A stretch of DNA of 64,000 bases from Paenibacillus brevis (GTDB lineage Bacteria > Bacillota > Bacilli > Paenibacillales > Paenibacillaceae). Under the pieces are notes generated by a model, which was not told the origin of the DNA, did not search any database, and saw only the letters and a list, made by a program, of their open reading frames with translations. Made by a program: the position numbers and the translations under genes. Location: the NCBI RefSeq assembly GCF_018919145.1, contig NZ_JAHLQJ010000001.1, forward strand, positions 186,001 through 250,000, in the 5' to 3' direction. Each line of letters starts with the position of its first letter. Position 1 is the stretch's first letter. Shown in pieces: positions 6,880 to 15,485 of this stretch.

Positions 6880-9624
6880 TTATTTAGTTGCTCTGTTAAT
6901 GCCGAGTGTGACAATTTCACAACTGCCGACTGGCAGGGACAGACCACCGATTGCATTAGCGGCAAGCGGCTTGCCTGGTTCCTCCAGAATGGTTGTTTTG
7001 TAGATATGATCCGAAGGAATCTCCAGCTTCAGGCTGAGCTCTGTGCCTTGACGGCACATATTGTACCAGCGAAGAAGAAGATCTCCGGTCTCTTCATTCA
7101 TCTTCATCGAGGAGAAGGCAAGCTCTGCACTTTCCCAGTACAATGGCGAGTAGTTCGGCGCAACCTTTCCTTCATGAACATCAGTCTGGCACGCCGTCCA
7201 AGGAATCTGGAACTGATAAGCCTCCGTATAAGCACTCAGTGCTCCGCGCTCGCCGCCGCTGTATGGGATAACTTCCATTTGGAAGGTATGCCCGCCAAGG
7301 CATTGCGCCTCCGGCGTCGGGAACAATCCCCAGTCTCCAAGCTCGCCTACAGCACGCAGCAGAGTGACAGCAATCGTATTGCGTCCGTCACGCAGAACCT
7401 CGTATTCATTCAAGCCAAGATTGGCTACAACCAAGCCTTCTTTTCCGTTGCCAACTTCAACGAAGGCTTGCTGATGCTGGGTATTGCTTGGATTTTCCCA
7501 TTCAGGTGCCGGCTTGTTGTTGCGCTCAGCGATTTCAAACATCGAGTCCACACGGTGCTGCGATGCCTGAAGATCTGTAGGGAACAGCATGCGTACCCGA
7601 TGATCCATTGCTTGATTGTTCAGCTTGGTTTCGATTTGCAATCCCTTGCCGTCTTCCTCCAGCGACAATACCGTTACGATCTCCATCGGAACGAGCGTCT
7701 TGCTGCGCTGTGCCTTGCGATTCGGGTAATAGACCAGTTCGCGCTGCTCTTGATCCAGCAGTTCATCCGCAGAAGCCGGGATGAGCCATTGATGAGCTAT
7801 TTTCACAGATGCACGGTATGGCTTGTCATCCAGTACTGTAATGTCTGCAGGCAGTCCCTTGGTTGTTAGCGGGGACTCCCCTTCTGGCTGTCTGTACATA
7901 TATTCATTACCGATATCCCCGGTGTTCTCGTAAGTCCCGAGATCCCGGTAGACCCGGCCTGAGACCTTGTCTGTCAGTACAAACGAGCCGTCTTCGGAGA
8001 TTTCCACCTTCAGCGAAGCATTCTCCAGCGTCCGGCTACCGGTCAGCAATGTTGAAGCAGCAGATGCTGAAGTTTTCGCACTGCGTACCCAGGCATATGC
8101 CCGCAAGCCCAATGCCGGAACCTCCGCCGCACGGAAGGTAATCCGAACCTTGCGGCACATATACGGTTGACGGAACTGGTCATCCGGCAGATCGTAACCA
8201 AACAACAAACCGAGGTCTTCTACCGTGCAATCAACGACATTCCCTTGCTCATCTACCAGTACGCGGCCACTCAGATCCGTTTCCTTCATGCGACGGGCGG
8301 TTTCTTCCAGGGTAAAGCCCTCGCGCAGGTACAATCTTGCTGCATCCAGCTCCACTGTGATTACTCCGCTGCGGGTCCAGCCGGTTGTATTAAAGGCAAG
8401 TACCGGAAGCGGGTCCTCCCCATAAGCGGCAAATCCGGAAGTATCAACGGCATCCGCGATAACGGTCTTGCTGTCGTCGATAATCGTCTCTGCCACATCC
8501 TTGCTCTTGGCGAACCGCGTAACCATCTCGCGATGCACCTCATCCACGCTGCAGCCGCAAATGCTGTCATGAGGATGGTTCTGCATCAGGGTCTTCCAGG
8601 CATAGGTAAACAGGTGATGCGGATACTTCTTGCCCAGCAGGTGCGCCATCGAGGCTAGCGGCTCCGCTACCTTCTCCAGAATCGCCTGGCCTTCCTGATT
8701 CATCTGCTTCAGGTAAACCCGCGCCGAGGCGGTATTCACGAGGGTTCCCCAGCCATCCGTTCTTTGGCTGCGTAGCTCTCCTTGTACCATGGACAGGGTT
8801 TTGCCTTCAGATGCCTGCTCCAGCGCCTTCAAGTAATCAGGCAGATTGGAATGGATGAACTCGGTATCCGGGTACAGCTTCTCCGCCATAGCAATCGCCT
8901 CAGGCAGATCCAGCTGGATCGGCTGATGGTCGCACCCGTTCATATACAGCAGCTCGCCAGTCGACGCATATTTCTCCGCATCAGCCAGCTTCCGGTCCCA
9001 GTAGGCTCTCGCCGCTTCTTCTTCAACCGGCACTTCATTCCCGTTGGAATACCAGTTCGCGAATAGAATGCCCAGCACCTTGGACCCATCCGGACCTTCC
9101 CAGATCAACTCGGAGAAGGAGGATTCATAGCCTCCGTCCGCTACGGTATTATTGAAGCCAGTAGGCTTCACGCCGCGTCCAAAGAAGGCATTGCCGATGC
9201 CGGACTGCTGCATCAATTGCGGAGTCTGTCCAACCAGCCCGAACGTATCCGGGAAATAACCGATCTTCGCCGGCTCCCCGTAGCGCTTGGCATCCTGATG
9301 CCCGATTTGCATATTGCGCACATTGGCTTCACCGCTCGTCAAAAAGGCATCCTGCAAGATATACCATGGACCGATAAGAATCCGTCCGTCCCGGATATGC
9401 TTTTCCAGACGTTTCTTGTTCTCCGGCCGAACCTGGAGATAATCCTCCAGAATAATGGTCTGTCCGTCGAGATAAAAGCTCTTGAACTCTCCGCCCTGAT
9501 CCAGCTTGTCCAGCAAGGCATCCACCAATGCGATCAGCCGGACATGGTGCTTCTCATATGGCAAATACCATTCCCGGTCCCAGTGTGTATGGGAAATAAT
9601 ATGTGCCCTTCTCTTTTTGGTCAT
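6880..9624 (-). CDS. Alpha-mannosidase, glycoside hydrolase family 38 (MngB-like)
   Basis: A 914-residue GH38 enzyme that hydrolyses alpha-mannosides with retention. The zinc-binding N-terminus SHTHWDREW starts near residue 11, as in MngB (mannosylglycerate hydrolase), and the nucleophile segment YFPDTFGLVGQTPQLM follows. There is no signal peptide, so it acts in the cytosol. The ATG at 9624 has GGGAGG 8 bases upstream; the frame is open further but without a ribosome site. It is the last gene of the mannoside locus. It is clearly distinct from the second GH38 at 12378-15479, which suggests a different linkage or substrate, possibly a phosphorylated or mannosylglycerate-like one. Confidence 0.92.
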   Translation of the reverse strand: MTKKRRAHIISHTHWDREWYLPYEKHHVRLIALVDALLDKLDQGGEFKSFYLDGQTIILEDYLQVRPENKKRLEKHIRDGRILIGPWYILQDAFLTSGEANVRNMQIGHQDAKRYGEPAKIGYFPDTFGLVGQTPQLMQQSGIGNAFFGRGVKPTGFNNTVADGGYESSFSELIWEGPDGSKVLGILFANWYSNGNEVPVEEEAARAYWDRKLADAEKYASTGELLYMNGCDHQPIQLDLPEAIAMAEKLYPDTEFIHSNLPDYLKALEQASEGKTLSMVQGELRSQRTDGWGTLVNTASARVYLKQMNQEGQAILEKVAEPLASMAHLLGKKYPHHLFTYAWKTLMQNHPHDSICGCSVDEVHREMVTRFAKSKDVAETIIDDSKTVIADAVDTSGFAAYGEDPLPVLAFNTTGWTRSGVITVELDAARLYLREGFTLEETARRMKETDLSGRVLVDEQGNVVDCTVEDLGLLFGYDLPDDQFRQPYMCRKVRITFRAAEVPALGLRAYAWVRSAKTSASAASTLLTGSRTLENASLKVEISEDGSFVLTDKVSGRVYRDLGTYENTGDIGNEYMYRQPEGESPLTTKGLPADITVLDDKPYRASVKIAHQWLIPASADELLDQEQRELVYYPNRKAQRSKTLVPMEIVTVLSLEEDGKGLQIETKLNNQAMDHRVRMLFPTDLQASQHRVDSMFEIAERNNKPAPEWENPSNTQHQQAFVEVGNGKEGLVVANLGLNEYEVLRDGRNTIAVTLLRAVGELGDWGLFPTPEAQCLGGHTFQMEVIPYSGGERGALSAYTEAYQFQIPWTACQTDVHEGKVAPNYSPLYWESAELAFSSMKMNEETGDLLLRWYNMCRQGTELSLKLEIPSDHIYKTTILEEPGKPLAANAIGGLSLPVGSCEIVTLGINRATK

Positions 9625-9698
9625 GTCTACGCCTCCCACCCTTTGATTAGTTTGCAAATTATCTTTTGCGCGCTCACAAATACACCTGATCACGCAGG

Positions 9699-9744
9699 GA
9701 GAAGCCGCCCTCTTCCTCCGGTTGAAGCAAGACAGCGGCTCCTC
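9699..9744. terminator. Intra-operon hairpin between GH130 and GH38 genes
   Basis: GAGAAGCCGC (9699-9708) pairs with GCGGCTCCTC (9735-9744), with one G-U pair. It lies in the 136-bp gap between the GH130 stop and the last GH38 start. There is no clear U-run, so it may be an RNA-processing or partial attenuation hairpin. Confidence 0.4.
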
Positions 9745-9760
9745 TTAAGTCCGGACAGGC

Positions 9761-10756
9761 TTATGCCTCTTCCAGCGGGAACTTTTCCATATATTCGATC
9801 AATTCGTCTGCGGTTGTGAAGGCAATGCCTGTCACTGTATCCGCACAGCCGTAATAAATAGCGATGCGTCCTGTGTCGGCATCAGCCAATGCCGCGCAAG
9901 GGAAGGTTACGTTTGGTACGTCGCCTACGCACTCATACAGCTCTTGAGGCCCGAGAATATAGTTCCGCGAACGTCCCAATACCTTCCAAGGCTCATCCTT
10001 ATCCAGCAGGGCAACACCCATACGGTATACAAAGCCATTGCAAGTATTAATAACGCCATGGTAAATCAACAACCAGCCTTTGTCCGTTTCAATTGGAACC
10101 GGTCCTGGTCCGATTTTCTTGGACTGCCATGCCGATGCATCTCCATTGATGGTACCCATCACATAGCGGTGTTTACCCCAGAACGTCAGGTCAGGGCTCT
10201 CGCTGTAGAAAATGTCACCGAACGGAGTATGACCCGTGTCGCTCGGACGGCTGACCATTGCGTAGTTATCTCCGATTTTGCGCGGGAACAGCACGCCGTT
10301 ACGGTTGTACGGAAGGAACGCATTCTCGAGCTGATGGAATGTCTTGAAATCTGTGGTATAAGCCAGACCGATCGTTGGGCCATGGTAGCCGTTACACCAA
10401 GTAATGTAATAGCGGTCCCCGATCTGGCACACACGAGGGTCATAACGATACTCTCTCTTGGTGATATACTCGTCGCCTTCGAATTGGATCGGCTCATGAT
10501 TGATTTCCCAATTTACGCCGTCTTTACTGAAGCCTGCGAAAATATCCATGCTGACCGACTTGGAGTCGCAGCGGAACACTCCCGCAAAGCCGTCGCCAAA
10601 CGGAATAACGGCGGAATTGAAAACACTGTTCGAGTTCGGAATGGCATCCCGCGGGATGATCGGATTTGCAGAATAGCGCCAAACCGGCGAGTTGCTGCCT
10701 GCCGGTTTCTCTTGCCAAGGAATATTTGGCAGGGCGTTGCCAATAATTTTAGCCAT
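9761..10756 (-). CDS. Beta-mannoside phosphorylase, glycoside hydrolase family 130
   Basis: About 331 residues forming the GH130 five-bladed propeller. Signatures include [13 protein letters not shown], the catalytic region [20 protein letters not shown] with Asp near residue 106, the phosphate-side [21 protein letters not shown], and [23 protein letters not shown]130 enzymes split beta-mannosides with phosphate to give alpha-mannose 1-phosphate, for example Man-beta-1,4-GlcNAc from N-glycan cores or beta-mannobiose. The ATG at 10756 sits 8 bases after AAGGAG; the ATG two codons earlier touches that site. No signal peptide. Among alpha-mannosidases, the N-glycan or mannan-core reading is favoured, but the acceptor cannot be fixed from sequence. 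Confidence 0.9.
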   Translation of the reverse strand: MAKIIGNALPNIPWQEKPAGSNSPVWRYSANPIIPRDAIPNSNSVFNSAVIPFGDGFAGVFRCDSKSVSMDIFAGFSKDGVNWEINHEPIQFEGDEYITKREYRYDPRVCQIGDRYYITWCNGYHGPTIGLAYTTDFKTFHQLENAFLPYNRNGVLFPRKIGDNYAMVSRPSDTGHTPFGDIFYSESPDLTFWGKHRYVMGTINGDASAWQSKKIGPGPVPIETDKGWLLIYHGVINTCNGFVYRMGVALLDKDEPWKVLGRSRNYILGPQELYECVGDVPNVTFPCAALADADTGRIAIYYGCADTVTGIAFTTADELIEYMEKFPLEEA

Positions 10757-10807
10757 GTTCATATCTCCTTTTTTAAAAAAGTTGAACTAATGAATTTACG
10801 TTCAGAG

Positions 10808-10940
10808 GGCAGCGTGTGAAGTGTTCTTACGATCGCTGTTGTTCGCGGATTTCTCTGATTGAACTAAGCCATAAGAAGGTAGAACTCCGCTCACAAAGGC
10901 GAACGCTACCGCTTCTATCAAAACACTTCACACTTATGCC
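10808..10940. repeat. Dispersed intergenic repeat, copy A (about 130 bp, inverted ends)
   Basis: Its outer ends are inverted repeats (GTGTGAAGTGTT at the left, AACACTTCACAC at the right, with GGCA/TGCC at the extreme ends). It carries the internal blocks GATCGCTGTTGTTCGCGGAT and CTCACAAAGGCGAACGCT. The same order of blocks, in reverse orientation, is found at 59841-59972, and related sequence at 59164-59327 and 28741-28804. It lies between the GH125 and GH130 genes of the mannoside operon. No coding capacity. It may be a MITE-like or REP/BOX-like element. Confidence 0.75.
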
Positions 10941-11014
10941 TTTTCAACGTAGCTTTTTATTTCAACTTTATAGATTCAAAACTCATCTTTTGATCACGAA
11001 GCAATTCATCAATA

Positions 11015-12334
11015 TTACAAAATGCCGTCCTTCATCGCCCGATAGACGAGCTGGGAGAACAGACTGTTCGACCAAGCGAACCATTTGCGGGTGAAGACGG
11101 TTGGATCATCGGCATGGAAGCCTTCATGCATGAAGCCCGTATCCGCATCCGTCGCTTCCAGCATCGCGATCATTTCCAGCTTTTCTTCCGCTGTCGTCGC
11201 CGTAATTCCTTGCATCGACAAAGCCATATGCCAGATATAATCCTGCGGTGTATGCGGACTGCCGATTCCCTTGGCCGCTTTTCCTTCAAAATAGAACGGA
11301 TTCTCCTTGCTAAGTGCAAAGCGTCTGGAGTTCTGGTAAATCGGATCATCTGCTGTGACATAGCCAAGGTAAGGAATCGACATAATGCCCGGCGTTCCTG
11401 CATCGTCCATCAGGCAGTAGTTACCGAAGCCGTCGGTCTCGTAGGCATAGATCGGTCCGAATTCCGGATGGCGATAAATACCATACCGCTTGATCCCGTG
11501 ATCCACTTCCAGTTCGAGCTGCTTCAGTTCCTCCAGGAATTCCAGGTCACGGAATACCCATTCCGCAAATTCCTGCATTTGACGCAGAGCGACTACGGCA
11601 AACATATTTCCAGGGATGTTGTAATGGAAATCGCAGGCATCGTCACTCGAGCGGAAGCCGGACCAGATCATCCCGGTATAGTTAACCGGCATGCCGAGTC
11701 CCTGGTTCTGCAGCGAGTCCTCCGGAATGCCATTGTTCCGCATGAAGCGGTAGGGCGATTGCTCGGCATGATGCTGCTCGGTCCGGAACACGTCATAGAT
11801 CGTGCGCATCGCTGCCTTGAACCCGGCATCGAAAATATCGGCGCGTCCGGTCTCCTTCCAGTACGTATAAGCAAGACGAACAACAAAGCACAAGGAATCG
11901 ATCTCGAATTTGCGTTCCCATACCCAAGGCGACATGTCCGTCTTGTCTGCAGCGTTCCAGTGCCAATCATTAGCGGTTTCATTGAACGCATTGGCATAGG
12001 GATCAATCTGCACGTATTGAACATGGCGCTTAATCAAGCCGGCGATGATACGCTGCAAATCCGCATCTTCCTTGGCAAGCGGCACATAATGAATGACCTG
12101 CTCCACGGAGTCGCGCAGCCAAGAGGCCGGAATATCTCCCGTGATGACGAAAGTCGTGCCATCCTCCATCAGCTTGGTCGTCGTCTCCAGCGTGTTCGGA
12201 AAGCAGTTCTTGAACAGCTTGAGCAGCTTAGGGCGATGAGCCAGCTTCTCTTCGGCTTCGGACAGAACGGATTGAACTGCCGCCGGCAATTCCAATGCCG
12301 GCATATCTATCTTAGGAAGTCTGAATTGTTCCAT
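11015..12334 (-). CDS. Exo-alpha-1,6-mannosidase, glycoside hydrolase family 125
   Basis: A 439-residue protein with the GH125 (former DUF1237) hallmark GDIPASWLRDSVEQVIHY near residue 70 and the later helices of its (alpha/alpha)6 barrel (RNNGIPEDSLQNQGLGMP, WSGFRSSDDACDFHYNIPGN). GH125 enzymes are metal-independent, inverting exo-mannosidases that prefer alpha-1,6 linkages. No signal peptide. It sits between GH38 and GH130 genes, so the cell can handle alpha-1,2/1,3 and alpha-1,6 branches of imported mannosides. The ATG at 12334 is preceded by an AAAGGAGTGG-type site. Confidence 0.92.
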   Translation of the reverse strand: MEQFRLPKIDMPALELPAAVQSVLSEAEEKLAHRPKLLKLFKNCFPNTLETTTKLMEDGTTFVITGDIPASWLRDSVEQVIHYVPLAKEDADLQRIIAGLIKRHVQYVQIDPYANAFNETANDWHWNAADKTDMSPWVWERKFEIDSLCFVVRLAYTYWKETGRADIFDAGFKAAMRTIYDVFRTEQHHAEQSPYRFMRNNGIPEDSLQNQGLGMPVNYTGMIWSGFRSSDDACDFHYNIPGNMFAVVALRQMQEFAEWVFRDLEFLEELKQLELEVDHGIKRYGIYRHPEFGPIYAYETDGFGNYCLMDDAGTPGIMSIPYLGYVTADDPIYQNSRRFALSKENPFYFEGKAAKGIGSPHTPQDYIWHMALSMQGITATTAEEKLEMIAMLEATDADTGFMHEGFHADDPTVFTRKWFAWSNSLFSQLVYRAMKDGIL

Positions 12335-12377
12335 ACAGGTTCCACTCCTTTAATCCCATAGTTTCCGGTTTCTTGGA

Positions 12378-15300
12378 TTACACATAAATTTTAACCGTCT
12401 TAATCTCAAACGGAGCGAAGCTCAGCTCTATACCGCCTTCTGTCGTCGACAGTCTTTCCCCGTCCTCTTCCAATGCATTGGACAGACAAGCCAGCTTCAG
12501 ACCCGGCCAGTTCAGCGAAACCTGTTCGCGTCCGCCAGCGGATTCATACAAGCGTACAATCACAGCGTTTCCGTCTTCTGCCGGCTTCACCGTATCCAGT
12601 ACAACATGCTCGCCGGTAAAATCAATGAGAGACTTCACGGAAGGCAGTTCGCCTGCATGGGGCTCGGCCGCCAGCGCAACCGGCGTGTGATTCAGCTCCG
12701 CCGCCGCACGCAGGGTATGGGCTGTTTGCCAGTCCCCTTGGTGCGGATACAGCGAATACGTAAACTCATGCTCGCCCAGATCCGCGCTGATATCCGGCCA
12801 CTTCGGCGCACGCAACAGGGACAGACGCATGGTGCTGCCTTGAATGTCGTAGCCGTATTTGCAGTCATTCAGCAGGCTGACGCCATAGCCCCGTTCGGAG
12901 ACATCGGCGAAGCGATGTCCGCATACCTCAAACTGCGCTTGCTCCCAGCTGGTATTGCGATGTGTCGGACGCTCCAGAGCGCCAAAAGGAATCTCATAGG
13001 TCGCCTTATCCGTGACCACGTCAACCGGGAAGCCGACCTTCAACAGCTTATGGGATTCGTTCCAGTTCACCTTCGTATGGAAATCGATCCGCTGGTCATG
13101 ATGATACAGAATCATCTCTTGAATGATCTCGGACTGCCCCAGACGATAGCGGAATCGCAGCACGTCTTGAACAGGTCCCTTTGCTGCTACGGCAGGTTCG
13201 ATCAGCTTAACATCGCCCGCTGGCTGCTGCTCGTAGCGAGGATCAATATCCCAGGCATCCCACAGCGTCGGACGGTCATGATAGAAATGGAACCGGTTGG
13301 CCGCTTCGCCGGCTTTCACCATCTCACGCTGGGCGGTCTTATCCCACAAGCTGACGATTTCGCCGCGCCCGTTGAACTTCAGGCGGTAATAGGAAGTCTC
13401 CCATTCCCCTTTCAATTCCTGCTCCACCACAGCTGTCTCAGGTGCTCCCGCCGTCTCTTTCCGCAGCCAGACCGTTTTGTAGCCGAGAGCAGGCACACCA
13501 GGCACAAGCAGTCTAGCCGCTACTTCCCCATCAAGATCTGAACGCACTTCGTATGGAAGACGTACTCCCTGCTCATCATATACAGCCAAGCCGCTTTCGG
13601 AGGATAATTCAGGCAGGGATACGATCATATCCCGGGACCAGCCCAGGCTGTTAAAGATGATATAAGGCTTGCCTTCGCCTGCCGTGGATACTTGAGCTGC
13701 CAATGCGGCCAGACCAGCCTGCAGACCGCTGTCTCCCTTTTCGAAAATCTCCGTATATTCCTTGGTGGAAGTGACATAGGCTTCTGTAATCGCGGAGCCG
13801 GGGATAATGTCATGGAACTGATTCAGCAGAATCAGCTTCCAGCCGTCATGCAGCGAGCCGCGAACCTCGTTTTGATGCTCTTCAGCCATGGACGGGGCTG
13901 CCAGCGTGTTCCAGACCTCGGCTTCCCGGTACAGAATTTCCGCCTTCCGGTTGCTGCGCTTATTACGGCCATGCGTGGTATACGTGCCGCGGTGCAGCTC
14001 GAGATACAGATCACCGTGCCATGCCGGAAGCTTCGGATCAGCGGCTTCAATACCCGCAAAGAATGCTGCGGCAGTACTGTATTCGCTGCCCGGCTGTCCC
14101 ACCATCAGGTCGGCCCGGTCAATGTATTCCAGCATTTCACGCGTCACTCCGCCGCCGCCGTCTCCATGTCCGTATAACAGCATCTGCTCCGGATGAACAG
14201 CCTTCTCGCGGAAGGACTGCCAGTGCTCGTGCACATCCTTCGGCAGCGTGTTTTCGTTAACGCCATGGTTCAAGTAGGACAGCATCGGCGTTCCGTCAAT
14301 GCCTACCCAATGGAACAGGTCGTAAGGGAATACGTTGGTGTCATTCCATCCCAGCTTCGTGGTCATGAAATAGCGGATGCCTCCGTGCTGCAAAATTTGC
14401 GGCAGCGAAGCACAGTAACCAAACGTATCCGGCAGCCATTCGATATCCGAGGTCAGCCCGAATTCCTCCTGGTAGAAGCGTTGTCCATACAGCATTTGCC
14501 GCATCAACGATTCCCCGCTCGGCAAGTTCAGGTCTGGCTCGACCCACATCCCGCCGACCAGTTCCCAGCGTCCTTCCTTGATTCGCTCCTTCACTCGTTC
14601 ATACAGCTCAGGATCATTATCCTTCAGATAGGCAAATAGCTGCGGCTGGCTCTGGGCATAACGGTACTGCGGATATTCATTCATCAGGGCATCCACGGTT
14701 GAAAAGGTCCGGCTCGCCTTACGTACCGTTTCCCGAATGGGCCATAACCAGGCGATATCAATATGGGATTGACCCACCATATGAATCAGGCCCTCGGCAT
14801 TGCCGCCAATTTCCTTTACCCGTGCCGACAGCCGCTGTTCAATCCCGGTTAGCGGGCTGCCTTCGCGGATCGCTGCCTCGTCCAGGGCTACAAATTCATC
14901 CATAGCGGTATATAGCGCCTCGATCAAGCGCGTACGGCGGAAATCTTGCTCCGGCAGCAGAACCGCCGAATCGCGAATAACGATCGCCGTATACATCAAG
15001 CTCTGTACCGCCGGGTTGACGAGTACAAGCTGGCTGTCAACCCGAGTGATCGGAGGCTGAATGACCGCCTGCTGATTCAGCGGGTCAACCGGCTCCGGAA
15101 TCGGGTCATACAGCTCGATCTCCAGCTCCAGGGGTTGTCCCGGTTCTTCCGTGTCCAAAGTAACGAAGGTATGATTGCGGTCCAGGCCCTGTGCCGATTT
15201 GCCGTTGATGCGCAGCAGTCCTTCTCCGCCGGAAGCGAAGACCAAGCCGACATGGCCGGTCTGCCATGGCTTCGGAATGTCCAGCTTCGTCCGGAAGAAG

Positions 15301-15479
15301 TAGGTTGTGCCTTGTGTGCTTGGAAATCTATCCAGAGTTCCGTCCTCGAGATAGGGCTTCTCCTCCGTGTACTTGCCGGGAATCAGGTAAGTATTGGCGG
15401 TAATCTTCCAATCCAGGCTGCGTTGCTCCAGCCACTGAGCCTCTGTCAGTTCCCGGATAAAACGTCTGATCCGTTCCAT
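12378..15479 (-). CDS. Alpha-mannosidase, glycoside hydrolase family 38 (large, AMS1-like)
   Basis: A 1033-residue GH38 enzyme of the vacuolar/cytosolic type. An N-terminal beta-sandwich of about 230 residues precedes the catalytic domain, which opens with HMVGQSHIDIAWLWPIRET (zinc His and Asp) and carries the nucleophile in WLPDTFGYCASLPQI. Beta-rich domains complete the C-terminus. Relatives remove alpha-1,2-, 1,3- and 1,6-linked mannose from free oligosaccharides. No signal peptide. The start lies 6 bp past the GH3 stop, and its GGGAGG ribosome site is inside the last GH3 codons, so the two genes are translationally coupled. Confidence 0.93.
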   Translation of the reverse strand: MERIRRFIRELTEAQWLEQRSLDWKITANTYLIPGKYTEEKPYLEDGTLDRFPSTQGTTYFFRTKLDIPKPWQTGHVGLVFASGGEGLLRINGKSAQGLDRNHTFVTLDTEEPGQPLELEIELYDPIPEPVDPLNQQAVIQPPITRVDSQLVLVNPAVQSLMYTAIVIRDSAVLLPEQDFRRTRLIEALYTAMDEFVALDEAAIREGSPLTGIEQRLSARVKEIGGNAEGLIHMVGQSHIDIAWLWPIRETVRKASRTFSTVDALMNEYPQYRYAQSQPQLFAYLKDNDPELYERVKERIKEGRWELVGGMWVEPDLNLPSGESLMRQMLYGQRFYQEEFGLTSDIEWLPDTFGYCASLPQILQHGGIRYFMTTKLGWNDTNVFPYDLFHWVGIDGTPMLSYLNHGVNENTLPKDVHEHWQSFREKAVHPEQMLLYGHGDGGGGVTREMLEYIDRADLMVGQPGSEYSTAAAFFAGIEAADPKLPAWHGDLYLELHRGTYTTHGRNKRSNRKAEILYREAEVWNTLAAPSMAEEHQNEVRGSLHDGWKLILLNQFHDIIPGSAITEAYVTSTKEYTEIFEKGDSGLQAGLAALAAQVSTAGEGKPYIIFNSLGWSRDMIVSLPELSSESGLAVYDEQGVRLPYEVRSDLDGEVAARLLVPGVPALGYKTVWLRKETAGAPETAVVEQELKGEWETSYYRLKFNGRGEIVSLWDKTAQREMVKAGEAANRFHFYHDRPTLWDAWDIDPRYEQQPAGDVKLIEPAVAAKGPVQDVLRFRYRLGQSEIIQEMILYHHDQRIDFHTKVNWNESHKLLKVGFPVDVVTDKATYEIPFGALERPTHRNTSWEQAQFEVCGHRFADVSERGYGVSLLNDCKYGYDIQGSTMRLSLLRAPKWPDISADLGEHEFTYSLYPHQGDWQTAHTLRAAAELNHTPVALAAEPHAGELPSVKSLIDFTGEHVVLDTVKPAEDGNAVIVRLYESAGGREQVSLNWPGLKLACLSNALEEDGERLSTTEGGIELSFAPFEIKTVKIYV

Positions 15480-15485
15480 AATATA

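Noticed and set aside
6769..7869. Plus-strand gene of 366 codons
   Set aside because: It lies antisense within the GH38 gene, with no domain, no ribosome site and atypical composition.
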